Of a stretch of DNA of 8,944 nucleotides, positions 5,833 through 8,944 are shown piece after piece (the first letter of the stretch is position 1; each line of letters starts with the position of its first letter). The notes under the pieces are model-generated. The model ran no database searches and was not told the origin of the DNA. It saw only the letters and a program-made list of their open reading frames with translations. Made by a program: the position numbers and the translations under genes. Source of the stretch: Fimenecus sp045579305 (GTDB lineage: Bacteria; Bacillota; Clostridia; Oscillospirales; Acutalibacteraceae); assembly GCA_045579305.1 (NCBI GenBank), contig JAZNLY010000064.1:1-8944 (forward strand), read 5' to 3'.

Positions 5833-7053
5833 TTAAAGCTTTTTGCCACATTGGAGACAGAAGTTTCCACCCGGGACTTCTGCACCACATTCAGGGCAGG
5901 TATTTGTGAATTTGTATCCACATTCAAGACAGAATTTACCCTTCTGAACTTGTTTTTTGCAATTAGGACAAACTACAAGGCTTGATTCTTCAACCTTTTC
6001 ACCACACTGAAGACAGAATTTTGAATTATGTGGGAGTGCAGCACCGCATTTTACACATTTAAGGCTTGTTGTTGAATTTACAACATCACCCATCATGCCA
6101 CCGACCATACCACCGACAGCACCACCGACACCTGCCATTGTGCCAAGACCAACACCCATATTGGTGAATTCGCCGACTGCTTCGTTTTCTGCAACCTTTT
6201 CAGCAACATCAAATCCACGTTCCTGACTGTATGTATAACCTTCCTGAGCACGTTTTGCAGCCTGTGCCTTTGAGTCGATAACAACCTTCTGTGCTTCGGT
6301 TTCTGCATCAATGATTTCTCTCTGCTGACGGAGTTTTGCTTCTGCAATATCAGCATACTGACGGAAGTGAAGCTCCTTGAATTGCTCATACTGTTTGTCA
6401 CCGTCAGGTTTGACAATTGTTGTTACAAAGAATTTTTCAAGTGCGATACCATAATCGGCAAAGTCATTTACAAGAAGTGATTTAATGGCATCGGAGAACA
6501 TTGCAAGATTTTCATCAATCTCAAAAATATTGATGTTATTTGCTTTCATTGTCTGTGCAATATATGTTTTCACTCTTGTCATAAGGAATGAACGGAAGAA
6601 CAATACAAGCTTTGATTGTGTAAGGAAATCTTCTGTTCCCACAAGCTTCAGAAGAAGTTTGCGTGAGTTGTCTGCACGAAGACTCATTTCACCACTTGCA
6701 CCTATTGAAATAGGGAATTTATATGTTGGCTCAATGTACTGAACCTTTGAGTCAGTGCCCCATTTGATTGCCATTTGTTCAACTTTGTTGATAAAGTAAA
6801 CTTCACAATGGAATGGTGTTTCGTCACCTGTTGTTCTGTTGAGTGCTTTGCTGAGCTCAGGTGTATTCTGAGTTTCAAGTGTGTATCTGCCAGGTCCGAA
6901 AAGGTCAAGTGCCTGACCGTTCATATAGAATATGGCTTCCTGATTTTCGTGAACAATCAACTGTGTAAGGCTGTTGAAATCCTCAACAGGATGCTTCCAG
7001 ATAAATGTGGTATTGTCACCCTCATATTTAAGTATATCAGCAATTTGTGCCAT
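5833..7053 (-). CDS. SPFH (band 7) domain protein, virion-core/YdjI-like, with three zinc ribbons
   Basis: A 406-residue, apparently cytoplasmic protein with no N-terminal membrane anchor. Residues about 25-235 are an SPFH/band-7 domain of the 'virion core protein-like' (YdjI) subfamily, with FGPGRYTLET at 52-61 and the IKWGTDSKVQY strand region at 96-106. Residues about 230-290 form a charged helix (AEAKLRQQREIIDAETEAQK), typical of SPFH oligomerisation. Residues about 298-323 are glycine-rich and hydrophobic (GVGLGTMAGVGGAVGGMVGG). Three zinc ribbons close the protein: C333/C336/C347/C350, C362/C365/C375/C378 and C386/C389/C399/C402. SPFH proteins build membrane-associated scaffolds or microdomains; in B. 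subtilis YdjI belongs to a PspA-linked membrane-stress operon. The start at 7053 has an excellent AAAAGGAGG site. First gene of the operon, directly behind a consensus promoter. Family call is strong; the partner and stimulus are unknown. Confidence 0.92.
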   Translation of the reverse strand: MAQIADILKYEGDNTTFIWKHPVEDFNSLTQLIVHENQEAIFYMNGQALDLFGPGRYTLETQNTPELSKALNRTTGDETPFHCEVYFINKVEQMAIKWGTDSKVQYIEPTYKFPISIGASGEMSLRADNSRKLLLKLVGTEDFLTQSKLVLFFRSFLMTRVKTYIAQTMKANNINIFEIDENLAMFSDAIKSLLVNDFADYGIALEKFFVTTIVKPDGDKQYEQFKELHFRQYADIAEAKLRQQREIIDAETEAQKVVIDSKAQAAKRAQEGYTYSQERGFDVAEKVAENEAVGEFTNMGVGLGTMAGVGGAVGGMVGGMMGDVVNSTTSLKCVKCGAALPHNSKFCLQCGEKVEESSLVVCPNCKKQVQKGKFCLECGYKFTNTCPECGAEVPGGNFCLQCGKKL

Positions 7054-7060
7054 GTTATAT

Positions 7061-7076
7061 CCTCCTTTTAAAAGGA
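7061..7076 (-). promoter_or_regulatory. Palindrome overlapping the ribosome site of the SPFH gene
   Basis: TCCTTTTAAAAGGA (7063-7076) is a perfect 14-bp palindrome whose minus-strand 3' half is part of the AAAAGGAGG ribosome site (7069-7061), 7 bases before the ATG. In RNA it could form only a short 5-bp hairpin with a TTAA loop. It may be chance in AT-rich DNA, a DNA-binding site, or a mild translational control. Confidence 0.35.
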
Positions 7077-7096
7077 ATTTTTAATTCATTTATACA

Positions 7097-7125
7097 ATTA
7101 TAGTACTATAAAAATTCTATGTCAA
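7097..7125 (-). promoter_or_regulatory. Perfect consensus sigma-A promoter of the SPFH operon
   Basis: On the minus strand TTGACA (complement of 7120-7125) and TATAAT (complement of 7097-7102) are both exact consensus hexamers with the optimal 17-base spacer. Transcription should start near 7090, giving a leader of about 37 bases to the ATG at 7053. With an equally strong ribosome site, the operon should be well expressed in vegetative cells unless repressed. No alternative-sigma signature is visible. Confidence 0.9.
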
Positions 7126-7148
7126 CAAAGTATTATGAGATTTATGTA

Positions 7149-7177
7149 TTGAAAAAAGCTCTGAAAAGTGTTATCAT
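7149..7177 (+). promoter_or_regulatory. Probable promoter of the GPH transporter
   Basis: TTGAAA (7149-7154) and TATCAT (7172-7177) with a 17-base spacer lie 35 bases before the transporter start chosen here. It is back-to-back with the SPFH operon promoter, the two -35 boxes being only 23 bases apart. No obvious catabolite-response (cre) site or long operator is seen. Confidence 0.6.
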
Positions 7178-7194
7178 TCCTTTATATAACTGTG

Positions 7195-7201
7195 AAAGGG
7201 G
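7195..7201 (+). promoter_or_regulatory. Ribosome site fixing the start of the transporter
   Basis: AAAGGGG lies 10 bases before the ATG at 7212. The longer in-frame start at 7119 has no ribosome site and would place the coding region over both divergent promoters, so 7212 is preferred. Confidence 0.75.
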
Positions 7202-7211
7202 AATAACCTTT

Positions 7212-8735
7212 ATGGCAAAAAAAGAAAAAAAGGTTAAAGAGGTCAATAACCATCCTAACCGAATAGGCTTTAAGGACATTGCCGGTTATACTATTGCTGA
7301 AGCCGGTAATATGTTCAATCTTACATACATAACAAGCTATCTTAAAGTATTTATGACGGACGTATTGAAAATAGCACCAAAGCTTGTTGGTTATATGTTC
7401 ATTATTACTCGTCTCTGGGACGTTATTAACGACCCACTCTGGGGTGCTGTTGTTTCAAAAAGAAAAGCAGGTAAAGATGGTAAGTATCGTCAATATTTAA
7501 GACTTGTTGCAGTGCCTTTGGGGATTTCAACAGTTATCTGTTTTATTCCATTCGGCGACCCCAATTCATTTTTCTACAATCCGACATTAGCCAAGAATCC
7601 TATGATTCTTTTTGTTCTCGCAATTGTATTGTATCTGGTTTATTGTACTATGTATACAGCCATGAACATTCCTTTTGGCTCATTGGCATCTGTTATTACC
7701 GATGACCCTAAGGGCAGAACACTCCTTTCAACTGCACGTTCAGTTGGTAGTGGTGTCGGTGGTGCAGTTGTTCTTCTTATTGCTCCTATGATTATCTATG
7801 TTGGCAGTGGCAGAATTGATGAACAGACAGGTAAAGAAATTGAAGTTGCTGATGGCAACAGAATGTTCTTGTATGCACTCCTTATGGGTGTATTCTCAAT
7901 TGTTACTTATCTTATTGGCCATAAAATGGTCAAGGAACGTGTTCCGGCTGTTGACGATGAAAACGTTGATTTAAAGGGTGTTTATAAAGGCCTTTTCAAA
8001 TCAAGACCATTTGTTATGCTCACTCTTTCAGGTGTGCTTATCAGCGGTCAGCTTCAGTTCGGTTCATTCAATGCTTATCTTTATAAGAATTACTTTACAG
8101 ATACAGGACTCAGCATTATAGGTACAATCTGTACTTATCTTCCGATGGCTGTGTTGATTTTGTTTACACCGAAGCTTGCAGCAAGGTTCGGTAAAAAAGA
8201 GCTTTGTGGCAGAATGTCAATTATATCTGCAATAACATCTGTTTTCCTTTTCGTTACTGCAAACAGTGAAAGCTTTATTCGTTGGATTAATCCAAGTCAG
8301 GGTATCTATCCTGCATGGCTCTATATGCTTTGCTTGCTTCTCATCGGTTTCGGTTACACATTCGTCAGTCTTACTTGTTGGGCAGTTGTTATGGACGTTA
8401 TCGATTATCAGGAATATAAGACAGGTATCAGAAACGAAAGCGCAGTTTATTCTGCATATACATTCGGCCGTCAGTTCGGTCAGGCTGTTGCTGATGCAGG
8501 TGGTCTTTTCCTTCTTCAGTGGGCTAAATATGATAGTCTTACTGCCGGTAACGGATTTATTGCAGAAAACGATACAAGTAAAAAGATTATGTTTATCTGT
8601 ACCGTTATTCCTGCAATTGTTTATACAAGCGTATGGCTTATCTTCCAGTTCGGTTATCCTCTTACAAAAGAAAAGATGGAACCAATTTACGAAGCTCTTC
8701 GTCAAAAACACGAAGCAGAGGCAAAAGCTGAATAA
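7212..8735 (+). CDS. GPH-family (MelB-like) sugar:cation symporter
   Basis: A 507-residue, twelve-helix inner-membrane transporter of the glycoside-pentoside-hexuronide:cation symporter family (MFS_2). These import sugars or glycosides with Na+ or H+. Near the N-terminus YLKVFMTDVL (43-52) and RLWDVINDPLWG (67-78) match the family; R67, D70, N73 and D74 align with MelB R52, D55, N58 and D59, the cation site, followed by GKYRQYL (90-96). NIPFGSLASVITDDP and the later GRTLLSTARSVGS are also typical of the cytoplasmic loop between helices. The MelB sugar-binding aspartate D19 aligns with M34, so the substrate is probably not melibiose; I cannot predict it. VVMDVIDYQEYKTG, RNESAVYSAYTFGRQFGQA near residues 394-424 is the family's second conserved block. 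The protein is slightly longer than MelB, mainly through loops near 114-132 and 198-216. No glycosidase gene is adjacent within the window. Own promoter and terminator suggest a single-gene unit. Confidence 0.93.
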   Translation: MAKKEKKVKEVNNHPNRIGFKDIAGYTIAEAGNMFNLTYITSYLKVFMTDVLKIAPKLVGYMFIITRLWDVINDPLWGAVVSKRKAGKDGKYRQYLRLVAVPLGISTVICFIPFGDPNSFFYNPTLAKNPMILFVLAIVLYLVYCTMYTAMNIPFGSLASVITDDPKGRTLLSTARSVGSGVGGAVVLLIAPMIIYVGSGRIDEQTGKEIEVADGNRMFLYALLMGVFSIVTYLIGHKMVKERVPAVDDENVDLKGVYKGLFKSRPFVMLTLSGVLISGQLQFGSFNAYLYKNYFTDTGLSIIGTICTYLPMAVLILFTPKLAARFGKKELCGRMSIISAITSVFLFVTANSESFIRWINPSQGIYPAWLYMLCLLLIGFGYTFVSLTCWAVVMDVIDYQEYKTGIRNESAVYSAYTFGRQFGQAVADAGGLFLLQWAKYDSLTAGNGFIAENDTSKKIMFICTVIPAIVYTSVWLIFQFGYPLTKEKMEPIYEALRQKHEAEAKAE

Positions 8736-8756
8736 TTTTTATGACAAACCAATTAT

Positions 8757-8782
8757 AAGCACCTCAAAAGAGGTGCTTTTTT
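8757..8782 (+). terminator. Intrinsic terminator after the GPH transporter
   Basis: AAGCACCTC (8757-8765), loop AAAA, and GAGGTGCTT (8770-8778) form a perfect 9-bp stem ending in a run of six T (8777-8782). It starts 22 bases after the transporter stop. On the minus strand the hairpin is not followed by a T-run, so it acts for the plus strand. Confidence 0.93.
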
Positions 8783-8836
8783 ATGTAACGAATTGAAAAA
8801 TCGGAGTTTGCAGGGATAATTGATGTGTGTTTCTCG

Positions 8837-8944
8837 GCTCCCCTGAAAGGGGAGCTGTCGAGCGTTAGCGAGACTGAGGGGTTTGTTATTGAATTATATA
8901 ACCCCTCTGTCACTTCGTGACATCTCCCCTTTCAGGGGAGACAA
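8837..8944. repeat. Multi-stem palindromic intergenic repeat (MITE/REP-like), reaching the window edge
   Basis: The two outer arms, 8838-8859 and 8919-8940, are inverted copies matching at 21 of 22 positions. Each arm is itself a hairpin: GCTCCCCT/AGGGGAGC (8837-8855) and TCTCCCCT/AGGGGAGA (8923-8941), each with a 3-base loop. Between them GACTGAGGGGTT (8872-8883) pairs with AACCCCTCTGTC (8900-8911) with one mismatch, and TGTCAC/GTGACA (8908-8922) makes another small stem. No reading frame of note crosses it. Such G/C-rich palindromes are common between genes in gut Clostridia, but I cannot name this family. The right boundary is uncertain because the window ends there. Bases 8783-8836, between the terminator and the repeat, show nothing recognisable. 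Confidence 0.8.

Noticed and set aside
5817..5927. N-terminal extension of the 4-TM protein by 37 residues to an upstream ATG at 5927
   Set aside because: It lies inside the zinc-ribbon coding region of the preceding gene, reads as out-of-frame sequence, and the ideal TAGGAGG site points to the ATG at 5816.
7119..7211. N-terminal extension of the GPH transporter by 31 residues to an ATG at 7119
   Set aside because: No ribosome site precedes it, it would overlie both divergent promoters, and GPH proteins do not have such an extension; the ATG at 7212 has AAAGGGG.
8217..8796. Open frames of 164 (minus) and 176 (plus) residues overlapping the transporter 3' end
   Set aside because: Shadow frames of a clearly coding transporter gene; the plus-strand one also runs through the intrinsic terminator and has no family features.
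8837..8944. CRISPR array or insertion-sequence end
   Set aside because: The repeats are inverted and nested rather than direct and regularly spaced, and no transposase or cas gene is in the window.

Overview
The window (about 40% G+C by eye) looks like a chromosomal segment from a spore-forming, Gram-positive anaerobe of the class Clostridia, plausibly an Oscillospiraceae/Ruminococcaceae-type gut bacterium. The evidence is a full spoIIE (endospore formation), a clostridial-style methylglyoxal synthase, strong AGGAGG-type ribosome sites, sigma-A-type promoters and a palindromic intergenic repeat of the kind common in gut Clostridia. The species cannot be fixed from the sequence.

Layout. (1) 1-1428, minus strand: a ParA/MinD-family ATPase, then methylglyoxal synthase (mgsA) with its own promoter, then the first 48 codons of histidyl-tRNA synthetase (hisS), cut by the window edge. 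(2) 1429-1631: a divergent control region with a likely Spo0A-type promoter for spoIIE. (3) 1632-3944, plus strand: spoIIE, the membrane-bound PP2C phosphatase of the forespore. (4) 7053-3941, minus strand: a tight three-gene operon encoding an SPFH-domain protein with three zinc ribbons, a four-helix membrane protein, and a membrane protein with an N-terminal zinc ribbon and a C-terminal DUF6273 domain. It is driven by an exact consensus promoter (TTGACA-17-TATAAT) and apparently ends at a terminator lying inside the 3' coding end of spoIIE. (5) 7212-8735, plus strand: a GPH-family (MelB-like) sugar:cation symporter with its own promoter and a clear intrinsic terminator. (6) 8783-8944: non-coding, mostly a multi-stem palindromic repeat that runs to the window edge.

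How it fits together. The most interesting unit is the SPFH/4-TM/zinc-ribbon-DUF6273 operon. It resembles the ydjGHI part of the Bacillus subtilis PspA-associated ydjFGHI envelope-stress operon, but here there is no pspA and an apparently extracellular DUF6273 domain has been added. I read it as a membrane-surveillance or membrane-organising module; this is inference. A second point is that a MinD-like ATPase without a recognisable membrane-targeting tail lies head-to-head with spoIIE, whose product works at the polar FtsZ ring. Two gene starts were set downstream of the longest possible reading frame (5816 and 7212) because good ribosome sites lie just before them and the longer versions would overlap a neighbouring gene or promoter.
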